Assembly (NCBI GenBank): GCA_937916565.1
Contig: CALFSR010000095.1
Location: 1 to 20,266 of the forward strand
Direction: 5' to 3'
Length of the DNA: 20,266 bases
Origin: an uncultured Bacillota bacterium
GTDB lineage: Bacteria; Bacillota; Limnochordia; Limnochordales; ZCTH02-B6
Below are positions 1 through 6,958 of this stretch, in pieces (positions within the stretch are counted from its first letter, which is position 1; every line of letters starts with the position of its first letter). The position numbers and the translations under genes are program-made. The notes under the pieces are model-generated. The model worked only from the letters and a program-made list of their open reading frames with translations, did not search any database and was not told the origin of the DNA.

Positions 1-2
1 TC

Positions 3-671
3 GCCTCCCGCATTTTTCACTGGGCCATGGCCGCGACCATGTTCGCCCTGTTGGTGACGGCGTTTCTGCCGATTCTCGGCGTGCAGTTCAGCTGGGTGAC
101 GGCGCACTGGAGCGCGGGACTGGTGTTGACGGGCCTTGTCCTGTTCCACATCGTCCACTCGGCATTCATGGGCCTGCGGACCATGTGGATCACCCGCAGA
201 GACATCCAGGACGCCTACAACAGCGTGCGTCGCCTCTTGGGCAAGGAAGCGCCCGTGCCCGGGAAACCGGGGAAATACCCCCTGGAGAACAAGCTCTTTC
301 ACCACGCGACCAGCTTGTTTGGCCTTGGGGTCATCGGCACAGGCCTTCTCATGATGGTCCGGGTGGATACGCCGTTTTGGGTGCGCAATCCCTACTTGCT
401 GCCGGATGCGACCTGGGGGGTAATCTACGTTATCCACGGCGCGTCGGCGGTGGCCTTCGTCACCATGATTATGGCCCACATTTACTTTGCCGCCCGGCCT
501 GAGAAGCGGTGGATTACCTGGTCCATGATCCGGGGTTGGATCAGCCGCGCCCACTACCTCGCCCACCACGACCCCGAGTTGTGGCGCGTCGTACCGGACG
601 GGCGCCGGGCGGCGGGGCGGCGATCCGAATCCCCGGTTTCCCGTGGCGGGCAGGCGGAGGCGCAGCGATGA
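3..671 (+). CDS. Cytochrome b subunit, formate dehydrogenase gamma-like (5' partial)
   Basis: Integral-membrane di-haem cytochrome b that would pass electrons between a formate dehydrogenase-type enzyme and the quinone pool. The reading frame is open to the window edge and the residues before the first internal ATG (27) read ASRIFHWA, the conserved first-helix RxFHW motif of this family, so the real start lies upstream. Numbering from that internal Met, candidate haem ligands are H27, H41, H44, H137 and H151, in or near hydrophobic segments at about 1-20, 28-50, 93-112 and 132-154. The tail motif WSMIRGWISRAHYLAHHDPE matches the FDH gamma C-terminal signature (G-W-x-S-x-x-H then HH). The last 30 residues are Arg/Gly-rich and look like a divergent extension. 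The catalytic subunits should lie just upstream of the window. Other small cytochrome b561 proteins are possible, but the HH tail favours FDH gamma. Confidence 0.85.
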   Translation, partial: ASRIFHWAMAATMFALLVTAFLPILGVQFSWVTAHWSAGLVLTGLVLFHIVHSAFMGLRTMWITRRDIQDAYNSVRRLLGKEAPVPGKPGKYPLENKLFHHATSLFGLGVIGTGLLMMVRVDTPFWVRNPYLLPDATWGVIYVIHGASAVAFVTMIMAHIYFAARPEKRWITWSMIRGWISRAHYLAHHDPELWRVVPDGRRAAGRRSESPVSRGGQAEAQR

Positions 672-730
672 TGGGCCTTGATCGTGGATCTGTGCCCTCC
701 CTTGGGGGCGCTGGCAGAGGAGGGAACAAC

Positions 731-1156
731 ATGGGATCGGCGTTGGCTGAGCTCCAAGCCCACGTGCGGGCCATGGAGGAAGCGTATGAGTTTTTTCTGG
801 CGTACGCGGCGCAAGGTCTGCCCGATGATCGGCAGTCGCCGGTGGGACGGCAGCTCAGGGAGCACCTAGAGCGTTCGGTGGACGCGTGCCGGTTGTTGCC
901 GGAGCTCGTGGCGTCCGCCGCCGCGGAGGCTGGCCTTGCTCCGGCCCCGGCCTACGAGGCGTTCGCGAGCGTGCTGGCGGCGGACGCCGACCGGGCCCGG
1001 GTCATGCTCGAGCTCGTGCTGGCCCAACCGGGCATCAGTTCCCAGCTCATTGACAACCTCAACGCCGTCATCCACGTGCGGGCGCTGCTCACCGACCTCT
1101 TTGTCATCGACGAGATTCTCAGCCGGCGGCTGCCGGCCCAGGCCGCGGCCGTTTGA
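731..1156 (+). CDS. Unknown helical protein in cytochrome b-moaA cluster
   Basis: Unrecognised 141-residue soluble protein. The ATG at 731 is chosen because AGGAGG (718-723) sits 7 nt upstream; the frame stays open further 5', but that part overlaps the cytochrome gene and has its composition. The protein is predicted almost entirely alpha-helical, rich in Ala, Leu and Glu, with no signal peptide, no transmembrane segment and only one Cys (in DACRLLPEL). Hydrophobic residues recur every 3-4 positions, suggesting a small helical bundle. It lies 59 bp after the cytochrome b gene and 97 bp before moaA on the same strand, so a role in assembly or maturation of the associated molybdoenzyme is a reasonable guess from position only. 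Confidence 0.75.
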   Translation: MGSALAELQAHVRAMEEAYEFFLAYAAQGLPDDRQSPVGRQLREHLERSVDACRLLPELVASAAAEAGLAPAPAYEAFASVLAADADRARVMLELVLAQPGISSQLIDNLNAVIHVRALLTDLFVIDEILSRRLPAQAAAV

Positions 1157-1253
1157 CAGGTCGTTCGTCAGGGAGTACTCTGGGGCTTAAGAGGCCGTCG
1201 CCCCGGCCGCAGGGCACGTGGTGCGGAGACGGGCGCCGGGGGAGGTGAGCCCC

Positions 1254-2231
1254 GTGCTGGTGGACCGCTTTGGCCGCCAAGCCCGCAAGCTGCGGATCTC
1301 GGTTACCGATCGGTGCAACTTCCGGTGCATCTACTGCATGCCGGAGGACGCGGTTTTTCAAGACCAGGACGAGTTGCTGTCGTTCGACGAAATCGAGCGC
1401 GTCGCCCGGGTGGCGGTCGGGCTTGGCGTCGAAAAGGTGCGCCTCACGGGCGGTGAACCTCTGGCCCGCCGCGGTGTGGAGCGCCTCGTGGAGCGGCTCA
1501 CGGCCATTCCGGGCTTGCGCTCGGTCAGCATGACGACCAACGGGTACTTCCTCCCCGGCAAGGCGCAGGCCCTAAAGGGCGCAGGGCTCAAGGGCGTCAA
1601 CATCAGCCTCGACACGCTGGATCGACACCGCTTTGTGCTGCTGACCCGCCGCGATTACCTGCAGCAAGTGCTGGCGGGGATCGAGGCGGCGCTGGCGGCG
1701 GGCCTTGAGCCCGTCAAGCTCAACATGGTCGTCATGCGGGGCTACAACGACGATGAAGTGGAAGCCTTCGCAGAGCTGGCCAGGGCGCGGCCTGTGACCG
1801 TGCGCTTCATTGAGTTTATGCCGCTGGACAACGGCAACGTGTGGAACGAAAGTCTCGTGGTGCCGGCCCAGGAGATCCTGGAGCGCGTCAAGACCGTCGC
1901 TCCGCTCGTTCCCGTCCGCCAAGACAAAAGCGATCCCGCCCGGCGCTGGCGCTTCGCCGACGGCCGGGGCGAGATCGGGATCATCGCGTCGGTGACGGAG
2001 CCGTTTTGCGGCCACTGCGACCGGATCCGCCTGACGGCCGACGGCAAGCTGCGCAACTGCCTGTTTAGCCTGGACGAGTACGACGTCCGGGCCGTCTTGC
2101 GGGGCGGCGGCTCAGATGAGGACATCGCGGCGGTATTTCACGCCGCGGTGGAAAGCAAGTGGGCCGGCCACCTTATCAACCGCGCCGGCTTCGTGAAGCC
2201 TGAGCGCACGATGCATGCCATCGGCGGCTGA
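1254..2231 (+). CDS. moaA: GTP 3',8-cyclase MoaA
   Basis: Radical SAM enzyme that converts GTP to 3',8-cyclo-7,8-dihydro-GTP, the first step of molybdenum cofactor synthesis in the cytoplasm. Start is GTG 1254 because GGAGGTGA (1241-1248) lies 8 nt upstream; the GTGs at 1218 and 1221 have no SD. The product is 325 residues, the usual length. The radical SAM cluster motif CNFRCIYC gives C21, C25 and C28; the SAM-binding TGGEP motif is at 65-69; the second [4Fe-4S] site that binds GTP is C252, C255 and C269 in the block CGHCDRIRL...LRNC. The C-terminal Gly-Gly (324-325), needed for activity in characterised MoaA, is intact. Placement beside a formate dehydrogenase-like cytochrome fits cofactor supply to a molybdo- or tungsto-enzyme. 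No room exists upstream (97 bp) for a full Moco riboswitch. Confidence 0.97.
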   Translation: MLVDRFGRQARKLRISVTDRCNFRCIYCMPEDAVFQDQDELLSFDEIERVARVAVGLGVEKVRLTGGEPLARRGVERLVERLTAIPGLRSVSMTTNGYFLPGKAQALKGAGLKGVNISLDTLDRHRFVLLTRRDYLQQVLAGIEAALAAGLEPVKLNMVVMRGYNDDEVEAFAELARARPVTVRFIEFMPLDNGNVWNESLVVPAQEILERVKTVAPLVPVRQDKSDPARRWRFADGRGEIGIIASVTEPFCGHCDRIRLTADGKLRNCLFSLDEYDVRAVLRGGGSDEDIAAVFHAAVESKWAGHLINRAGFVKPERTMHAIGG

Positions 2232-2252
2232 CGGGCGGCCGGCTACCCGCGC

Positions 2253-2732
2253 TTACGTGAGGCGGGGTTTCCCAAGCAGCGCCCGCAGCGTCATGATCTT
2301 GCCCAGGTGGTACCCGCGGTGGCCGATCAAGTACACGATACCCTCCGCCACTGAGCCGTAACTGACCGAATCCTCGATGGGCCGGGCGAGAACCGCAGGG
2401 TCCTTGGCCAGGGCCTCGATTGTCCCGCTCACGGCACGGAAGACCTCGCACAGCTCCCCCAGCGCGGGCATATCGCCCCGGCCGTCGGTGCCAATGGGGA
2501 AAAGCCGCTCGTGGTTCTCGGGAATCGTGACGGGAAATCCCGCCCGCTTGAGGAACAGGGCGTCATAGTACACCGTGTGGCCCACCTGCCAGGCGATGGG
2601 CGCGAGGTCTTGCGGGCGGGTCACCGCCTCTTCCGGCGTGACGTCCGACACCGCCCTCAGAATCCGCTCCGTTGTGACTCGCCATCGCTTGGACAAGACC
2701 GCCTGCCAATCGACACTCATCCCTGCTTCCAT
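2253..2732 (-). CDS. DinB-family four-helix-bundle protein
   Basis: Cytoplasmic metal-binding four-helix-bundle protein of the DinB/YfiT superfamily. Known members are thiol (bacillithiol, mycothiol) S-transferases or of unknown function. ATG 2732 is chosen because GGAAGGGGGAT lies about 7 nt upstream; ATG 2720 is a weaker alternative. The product is 159 residues, typical of the family. The metal triad is H52 (WQVGHTVYYD), H138 and H142 (LIGHRGYHLGK). It is the last gene of a minus-strand set with the MoaD-like protein (34 bp away) and the beta-propeller gene. It ends 21 bp from the convergent moaA stop. Substrate cannot be read from sequence. Confidence 0.88.
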   Translation of the reverse strand: MEAGMSVDWQAVLSKRWRVTTERILRAVSDVTPEEAVTRPQDLAPIAWQVGHTVYYDALFLKRAGFPVTIPENHERLFPIGTDGRGDMPALGELCEVFRAVSGTIEALAKDPAVLARPIEDSVSYGSVAEGIVYLIGHRGYHLGKIMTLRALLGKPRLT

Positions 2733-2766
2733 ACGGATCCCCCTTCCGGTTTCCCGCGTTGAGCGG

Positions 2767-3117
2767 TTACTCCGTCCCGCCTGCGATGGCCCCGACAAAG
2801 CGGACCGGCTCGCGGCCGTCGAGGCATTTGGACGGCAGGTGAGCCGTCAGGCCCGCGGGCGTCAGATCAACGCTGCCGGCAAAAGCGCGGATGTAGGGGC
2901 GCAGCCGGAAGCGGCGCCCGTCGAGCGGTCTTTCGCCTGGCACCGGTTCCCGCAGCGCCGTAGCCAGGACCGGGTCGCGCTCGGCCAGAGCGTCGATCAC
3001 GTCGCCGAGGGTGGGGCGCGAGCCAGCGGGGATTTCGACCTCCACGCAAACCTCTCGCCCGCTGGCACGGGTCAGGCGCACCAGGTGCCAGGGGAGAACG
3101 ACGACCACTTGGGCCAT
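2767..3117 (-). CDS. MoaD/ThiS-like ubiquitin-fold protein with GGTE tail
   Basis: Small 116-residue protein resembling the beta-grasp sulfur carriers MoaD and ThiS. An N-terminal strand VVVVLP, a second strand CVEVEIPAGS, a helix TLGDVIDALAE and the final segment PVRFVGAIAGG follow the fold order. The diagnostic Gly-Gly (113-114) is followed by Thr-Glu, so the GG is not terminal; activation by adenylation would need removal of two residues, as JAMM-type proteases do for QbsE-like carriers. The start overlaps the previous gene's end: GGAGG sits just before that gene's TGA and the ATG at 3117 follows 3 nt after the stop, implying translational coupling. Roles could be sulfur carrier, protein modifier, or a non-conjugated beta-grasp protein. 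Confidence 0.8.
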   Translation of the reverse strand: MAQVVVVLPWHLVRLTRASGREVCVEVEIPAGSRPTLGDVIDALAERDPVLATALREPVPGERPLDGRRFRLRPYIRAFAGSVDLTPAGLTAHLPSKCLDGREPVRFVGAIAGGTE

Positions 3118-3120
3118 TCG

Positions 3121-4245
3121 TCAATCCTCCAAGGTCTGCACTTCGATCGCGAGCACACGCGGCAAGTGCCCGGCGATGACCTCCCAGCTGTCGCCGGCGT
3201 CGAAGGACCCGTAGAGCTGCCCGCCGGTCGTCCCCATGTAAATGCCGCACGGGTCGAGACGGTCAACGGCCATGGCCTGGCGCAGGACGTTTACATAGCA
3301 GTGCCGGTCGGGCAGGCCGCGCCCGAGCGGCTCCCACGTGCCCCCGCCGTCGCGGCTGCGATATACCCGCAGGCTGCCGCCCGGCGGGTAGTGGCGCTCA
3401 CCGTCGATCATGGGCACCACGTAGACCGTATCAGGCTCATGGGCGTGGACGACGATGGGAAACCCGAAGTCCGACGGCAGGCCCTCCGTGATGTTGTGCC
3501 ACGTCTCGCCCCGGTCGTCGCTGCGGTAGACCCCGCAGTGGTTTTGCTGGAACAGCACATGCGGCCGGTCCGGGTGCATGGCCACCCGGTGGACGCAGTA
3601 TCCGGCCGGCGGATTGGGATCGGGCATCCAGTCGAGCCGCAGCCCCTTGTGGAGCGGCTGCCACGTCTGCCCACCGTCGTTTGAGCCAAAGAAGCCCGCG
3701 GCCGAAATGGCGACGTACAGCCGGTCCGGGTCCGCCGGGTCCGGTAGAATCGTGTGCAGGCACAGGCCGCCTGCACCCGGCTCCCATAGGGAGTGGGTCG
3801 AATGGTGCCGCAGGCCGCTCAGTTCGGTCCACGTTGCGCCGTCATCCCTCGATTCAAACAACGCCGCGTCCTCCACGCCGGCAAGGATTCGTTCGGTTCC
3901 ATCCGGCAAGGGAGTGACGGTCAGTGCCCACGTCTTGCGAATTTGCCACGGGACCCGCTGGCCTGAAAGACCCGTGTACTCCTCCACAGGCGGAGCGTAC
4001 TCAAACTGGCTGGGCAGAGCGGTCCAGCTGCGCCCGCCGTCGTGGCTGCGCTGGATGACGTTGCCGTACCAGGGCGTCCACACCGAGGCGTAGAGCCGGT
4101 CGGGGTTGGCAGGCGACGCCTGCATGTGCAGCACTTCACAGCCTTCAAAAAGAGGACCGGTGATGTCCCAGTCCCCCCGGCCCGCATCCGCCGTCAGGAT
4201 GAAGCCGCCCTTTTTCGTCGCCACGAGCACGCGCACCCGCGCCAT
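3121..4245 (-). CDS. BNR/Asp-box repeat beta-propeller protein
   Basis: 374-residue beta-propeller of the sialidase/VPS10-like BNR superfamily. ATG 4245 is chosen because GGGAGG lies 7 nt upstream; the longer frame to 4293 has no SD. Six Asp boxes (S-x-D-x-G-x-T/S-W) are visible at residues 67-74, 132-139, 188-195, 242-249, 297-304 and 347-354, spaced about 50-65 residues, consistent with a six-bladed propeller. There is no signal peptide or transmembrane segment, so it appears cytoplasmic, unlike secreted sialidases. No sialidase Arg triad context (FRIP) is seen, so glycosidase activity is not supported. It is the first gene of the operon with the MoaD-like and DinB genes. Function is unknown; annotation pipelines often call such proteins exo-alpha-sialidase, which would overstate it. 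Confidence 0.9.
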   Translation of the reverse strand: MARVRVLVATKKGGFILTADAGRGDWDITGPLFEGCEVLHMQASPANPDRLYASVWTPWYGNVIQRSHDGGRSWTALPSQFEYAPPVEEYTGLSGQRVPWQIRKTWALTVTPLPDGTERILAGVEDAALFESRDDGATWTELSGLRHHSTHSLWEPGAGGLCLHTILPDPADPDRLYVAISAAGFFGSNDGGQTWQPLHKGLRLDWMPDPNPPAGYCVHRVAMHPDRPHVLFQQNHCGVYRSDDRGETWHNITEGLPSDFGFPIVVHAHEPDTVYVVPMIDGERHYPPGGSLRVYRSRDGGGTWEPLGRGLPDRHCYVNVLRQAMAVDRLDPCGIYMGTTGGQLYGSFDAGDSWEVIAGHLPRVLAIEVQTLED

Positions 4246-4295
4246 GACCAAGCCTCCCAGCCAATTGATTGCCGGCCCCAGCCAGCTTGTCAACT

Positions 4296-4304
4296 ATTTT
4301 ACCA
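4296..4304 (-). promoter_or_regulatory. Candidate extended -10 promoter for beta-propeller operon
   Basis: On the minus strand the sequence reads TGGTAAAAT, an extended -10 element (TGn plus a 5/6 match to TATAAT), 50 bp upstream of the chosen ATG at 4245. No good -35 is visible at the right distance, which an extended -10 can tolerate. It lies in an AT-richer patch of an otherwise GC-rich region. Confidence 0.35.
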
Positions 4305-4533
4305 GAGTCTCCTACATTTCCTAGGGCCCGTTTTGCCGCCCGCGGCTCCCGGCGCGAGGAGGTGAGCGTACCTCGACGGGAGTACAGCGAGGGTTTTGCG
4401 CAAGCGCGACGAACTGTCACCGCTGATTCATCCGAAACGCGGGATGACGCCCCGGGGGCTGACGGGCTACATTGATAACACACCTCGAGGTGAGCTGCGC
4501 GCAGCGCCATCAACTCATCCGGAGGTGGCGTTC

Positions 4534-4857
4534 GTGAGCTTCATGCGGCGCATCATCGCTGTGGTGCTGGTCGTGGCGCTTGTCGTGGCCGGGGTGCCCG
4601 CCGGGCAGATCGGCCGGGCTTCGGCCCAAGCGCAGCCGGCAGCCGTCCTGCTGCCGGTCGGCGAGGAGCTCGATGAGCAGGCCCTCGAGGAGGTGACGGG
4701 CAAGGCGTTGCCGCTGGGCGCCGCCGTTGCCGTCGCCGCCAAGGCTGCCGCAGCCTGGATCGGGGTCAAGGTCGCGGAGAGCGCCTGGGAGAACGTCATC
4801 GAGCCTGCGCTTGACAAGTATGTCTGGTCGCCCATCCGCGACTACTTGGACCTGTAG
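4534..4857 (+). CDS. Short exported peptide with bacteriocin-like middle segment
   Basis: Unrecognised 107-residue protein. GTG 4534 is chosen because GGAGGTG (4521-4527) is 8 nt upstream; ATG 4543 is too far from it. Residues 1-31 form a clear Sec signal peptide: RR, a hydrophobic core of Val/Leu/Ala, then ASA or AQA before Gln as a signal peptidase I site. After it, ELDEQALEEVTGKA (45-58) resembles the end of a double-glycine leader (L at -12, D at -11, L at -7, V at -4, G at -2), but K replaces the final Gly. It is followed by an Ala-rich hydrophobic helix (about 59-80) and an acidic/aromatic amphipathic tail rich in Trp, Tyr and Asp. No Cys. The gene is followed by a hairpin and a small membrane protein. 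A secreted antimicrobial-like or envelope peptide is possible; function is unproven. Confidence 0.75.
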   Translation: MSFMRRIIAVVLVVALVVAGVPAGQIGRASAQAQPAAVLLPVGEELDEQALEEVTGKALPLGAAVAVAAKAAAAWIGVKVAESAWENVIEPALDKYVWSPIRDYLDL

Positions 4858-4878
4858 GCGGCTTGGACCTGGAGCCAG

Positions 4879-4912
4879 GCGGGGGAGCGGGGCGGCTGCA
4901 CCGCTCCCCCGC
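4879..4912 (+). other. Perfect 12-bp stem hairpin between two small genes
   Basis: An exact inverted repeat with arms 4879-4890 and 4901-4912 (GCGGGGGAGCGG and complement) around a 10-nt loop. It starts 21 bp after the stop of the exported peptide gene and ends 14 bp before the SD of the next gene. There is no T-tract, so it is not a standard intrinsic terminator on either strand. It may protect the upstream mRNA 3' end or set a ratio between the two products. Confidence 0.7.
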
Positions 4913-4940
4913 GGCGATCCACGTACGGAGGTGATGTCTC

Positions 4941-5150
4941 ATGGCGGACAACCGGACCTCCTGGTGGCGGCAGGCCCGGTTTCTCCTAGCCTTCGTTCTG
5001 TGGTTTCTGACCTTTGACCGGTTGTGGGACGTGGGGAAGCTCATCACCAGCGGGCAGCCGCTGGATGTGGCGCCCGTGGGCAACGCCCTGTTGCTTTTCC
5101 TCCTGGCGCTGCTCGCGTCGTGGAGGCTGCCGGCGCATCGGTCGCGTTGA
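4941..5150 (+). CDS. Small two-helix membrane protein
   Basis: Unrecognised 69-residue protein. The ATG at 4941 follows GGAGGTGATG (4927-4936), a strong SD. Two hydrophobic segments (about residues 12-29 and 45-62) are joined by a short polar loop with DRLWDVGKL. The N-terminus carries Trp-Trp-Arg and the C-terminus is basic (RLPAHRSR), which suggests both ends face the cytoplasm. Size and shape resemble small immunity or holin-like proteins, but no family motif is seen. It lies 83 bp after the exported peptide gene, with the hairpin between, and ends 3 bp before the convergent HD-domain gene. Confidence 0.7.
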   Translation: MADNRTSWWRQARFLLAFVLWFLTFDRLWDVGKLITSGQPLDVAPVGNALLLFLLALLASWRLPAHRSR

Positions 5151-5153
5151 AGG

Positions 5154-5870
5154 TCAGCCTTCTCTGCCACCTGGCGCCGGCTCGGTCGCCGCAGCGGTGC
5201 CCGGCGGCTGACCGGTCGCCTGTAGGGAGGACGGCGCCCCGGGGGTCGGGGCCGGGCCGGCCGGGAGGACGCCCCGCTTGACCAGGGCGTCGAGGAGTTG
5301 CCGGCAGTATGCCCACAAATCCGGCGCACCGCGCGCGACCAGCGGTCCGGAGCGCCTCTCCACGTCGGCCTTGGTGACGCCGAAGTCGCGCCAGGTGCCG
5401 CCGTCAAGCAAGCAGTTGCCGTAAATGGGCTGGAAACGATCGAGCGCCCGCGCAAAGGCCGCCTCGGGCGTCTGACCAGCTTCAAACTCCTCCCACAGCG
5501 ACCGGAACTCGGCCGCTTGGTCGTCGGGCAAGAGCCCGAAGAGGCGCTTCGCGGCCGCCTGTTCTTTTTCGTGCTGCTCGGCGCCGTTGCTGTTGTAGTA
5601 GAAGTTGTCGCCGGCGTCGATCTCGACGATGTCGTGGATGAGCAGCATTTTGACGGACCGCCACACGTCAATGGACGGCTGTGGTGCGAGCTCCTGCAGC
5701 ACCATGGCCATAACGGCCAGATGCCACGAGTGCTCGGCGGCGTTCTCCCGCCGCGAGCCGTCCAGGAGCCGGTTGTGCCGGGTGACGGCCTTGAGCCTGT
5801 CGACTTCGCGCAAGAACGTGAGCTGTCGCTCAAGCCGGTCCCCCGCGGGGACCGGCGGATCGGGCAACAT
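5154..5870 (-). CDS. HD-domain hydrolase, YfbR/HDDC2-like
   Basis: Cytoplasmic metal-dependent phosphohydrolase of the HD superfamily, closest by motif to 5'-deoxynucleotidases (YfbR/HDDC2), which dephosphorylate deoxynucleoside monophosphates. ATG 5870 is chosen because GAGGGGG lies about 6 nt upstream. The product is 238 residues. Visible motifs are ENAAEHSWH (H47), the HD pair LLIHDIVEIDAGD (H79-D80, then E83) and ALDRFQP (D144), the full set of metal ligands expected. The last 35 residues are Pro/Ala/Gly-rich and probably disordered, an extension beyond the domain. A promoter may lie at TAGAAT (5956-5961, minus strand); its -35 is poor. It diverges from the MBL-fold gene. Confidence 0.88.
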   Translation of the reverse strand: MLPDPPVPAGDRLERQLTFLREVDRLKAVTRHNRLLDGSRRENAAEHSWHLAVMAMVLQELAPQPSIDVWRSVKMLLIHDIVEIDAGDNFYYNSNGAEQHEKEQAAAKRLFGLLPDDQAAEFRSLWEEFEAGQTPEAAFARALDRFQPIYGNCLLDGGTWRDFGVTKADVERRSGPLVARGAPDLWAYCRQLLDALVKRGVLPAGPAPTPGAPSSLQATGQPPGTAAATEPAPGGREG

Positions 5871-5955
5871 GGGATACCCCCTCGGGCAGAAGCTTGGCAG
5901 GCGCCGGGACGACGGTGCAGCGGTGCAACGGCCAACGGCGCGACTCACGATACCC

Positions 5956-5961
5956 ATTCTA
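5956..5961 (-). promoter_or_regulatory. Candidate -10 box for HD-domain gene
   Basis: The minus strand reads TAGAAT (5/6 to TATAAT), 85 bp upstream of the HD-domain start codon in an AT-richer stretch of the divergent intergenic region. No convincing -35 hexamer at 16-18 bp. The rest of the 269-bp gap (5871-6139) shows no gene or RNA I can support. Confidence 0.25.
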
Positions 5962-6139
5962 CACCACCCATCTCCGGCTTTGCCATGGTCACATGCGGAG
6001 CGGACCAGGCAGCGGAGCGGGCCGGGCGGCGGGCAGGAACCGGCGCTTCAGGGCCGGAATGATCCGGGTTGCCCGCGAAAGCGGGCGCGTTGGGCCGGCG
6101 GCTGGGCCGGGTGGGCCGTCGCCGGTAGGAGGGAAGCCC

Positions 6140-6943
6140 GTGTATTCCGTGGAGGCTCTTGGCCCCGTTACTGTGGGGCGGGGCACGGTGCAGGCGCTCG
6201 CGGTGCGCATGCGCGTCTTTGTTTACGCGGTGGACGGCCTGCTGATTGACACCGGTCCACGTCGCCTGGGCAAGACCTTTCCGGCTCTGCTGGGGCGCAT
6301 GCCGCCGGTGCAACAGGTCGTGTTGACGCACTTGCACGAGGACCACAGCGGGATGGCGGCCTTTGTGGCCGAGCGGCTCGGGGTGCCTATCTACTGCCGG
6401 GACACGACGGGCATGGCCGCCGGGCAGGCTGTTCGGCTGCCCTTGTACCGCCACCTGTTCTGGGGTACGCCGGCACCGTTTGCCGCTCGCGCCCTCGCGG
6501 GCACCGTCGAGACCGGGCGCTATACGTTTACGGTGATCCCGACGCCGGGCCATGCCGGCGACCACGTGGCGCTATACGAGCCCAACGAAGGGTGGCTCTT
6601 CAGCGGCGACTTGTTTTTGGGCACGCGGCTCGGCCCGGTCATGCGCCAAGAGTCGATGCCGGTGCTCATGGACTCCCTACGGCGGGTACTGGCGTTGCCG
6701 TTTGACACCCTTTTTTGCTCCCATGCCGGGCCCGTTCCGGACGGGCGGGCCAGCCTTAAACGGAAGCTGCAGGTGCTTTCCGATATCCAAGGGCAAGTGC
6801 GGGAGCTGGCGGGACGCGGCTGGTCGATCGACCAGGTAACCCGCCACCTGTTTCCCAGTAAACCGGCCATCACGTGGCTATCCCTGGGCGAATTCTCTTT
6901 TGCCAACATCGTGCGTTCGTTTTGGCCGGAACCGAAAGCGTAA
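6140..6943 (+). CDS. Metallo-beta-lactamase-fold hydrolase
   Basis: 267-residue cytoplasmic MBL-fold hydrolase of the glyoxalase II-like type, using a di-metal site to hydrolyse an unidentified ester, thioester or phosphodiester. GTG 6140 is chosen because AGGAGGG (6127-6133) lies 6 nt upstream; the frame open to 5894 has no SD and is Arg/Gly-rich. The metal ligands are complete: THLHEDH (H64, H66, D68, H69), H138 in TPGHAGDH, D157 in FSGDLFLG and H195 in CSHAGP. The C-terminal 70 residues are helical and likely the substrate-specificity region (GWSIDQVTRHLF). It is divergent from the HD-domain gene and ends 15 bp before the convergent ABC ATPase gene. Confidence 0.93.
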   Translation: MYSVEALGPVTVGRGTVQALAVRMRVFVYAVDGLLIDTGPRRLGKTFPALLGRMPPVQQVVLTHLHEDHSGMAAFVAERLGVPIYCRDTTGMAAGQAVRLPLYRHLFWGTPAPFAARALAGTVETGRYTFTVIPTPGHAGDHVALYEPNEGWLFSGDLFLGTRLGPVMRQESMPVLMDSLRRVLALPFDTLFCSHAGPVPDGRASLKRKLQVLSDIQGQVRELAGRGWSIDQVTRHLFPSKPAITWLSLGEFSFANIVRSFWPEPKA

Positions 6944-6958
6944 GCGGCAGCGTGGCCT

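Noticed and set aside
1157..1253. Molybdenum-cofactor riboswitch before moaA
   Set aside because: The 97-bp gap is too short for the full aptamer and no matching stem pattern was seen.
2575..3684. 369-codon plus-strand open frame over DinB, MoaD-like and propeller genes
   Set aside because: Antisense to three genes with clear motifs; low-complexity Ala/Val/Arg/His composition and no SD.
3121..4245. Annotation as a secreted sialidase
   Set aside because: Only Asp boxes are shared; no signal peptide and no catalytic Arg triad or FRIP motif.
4796..5935. 379-codon minus-strand open frame
   Set aside because: Overlaps the HD-domain gene in another frame; Arg/Ser/Pro-rich shadow without SD.
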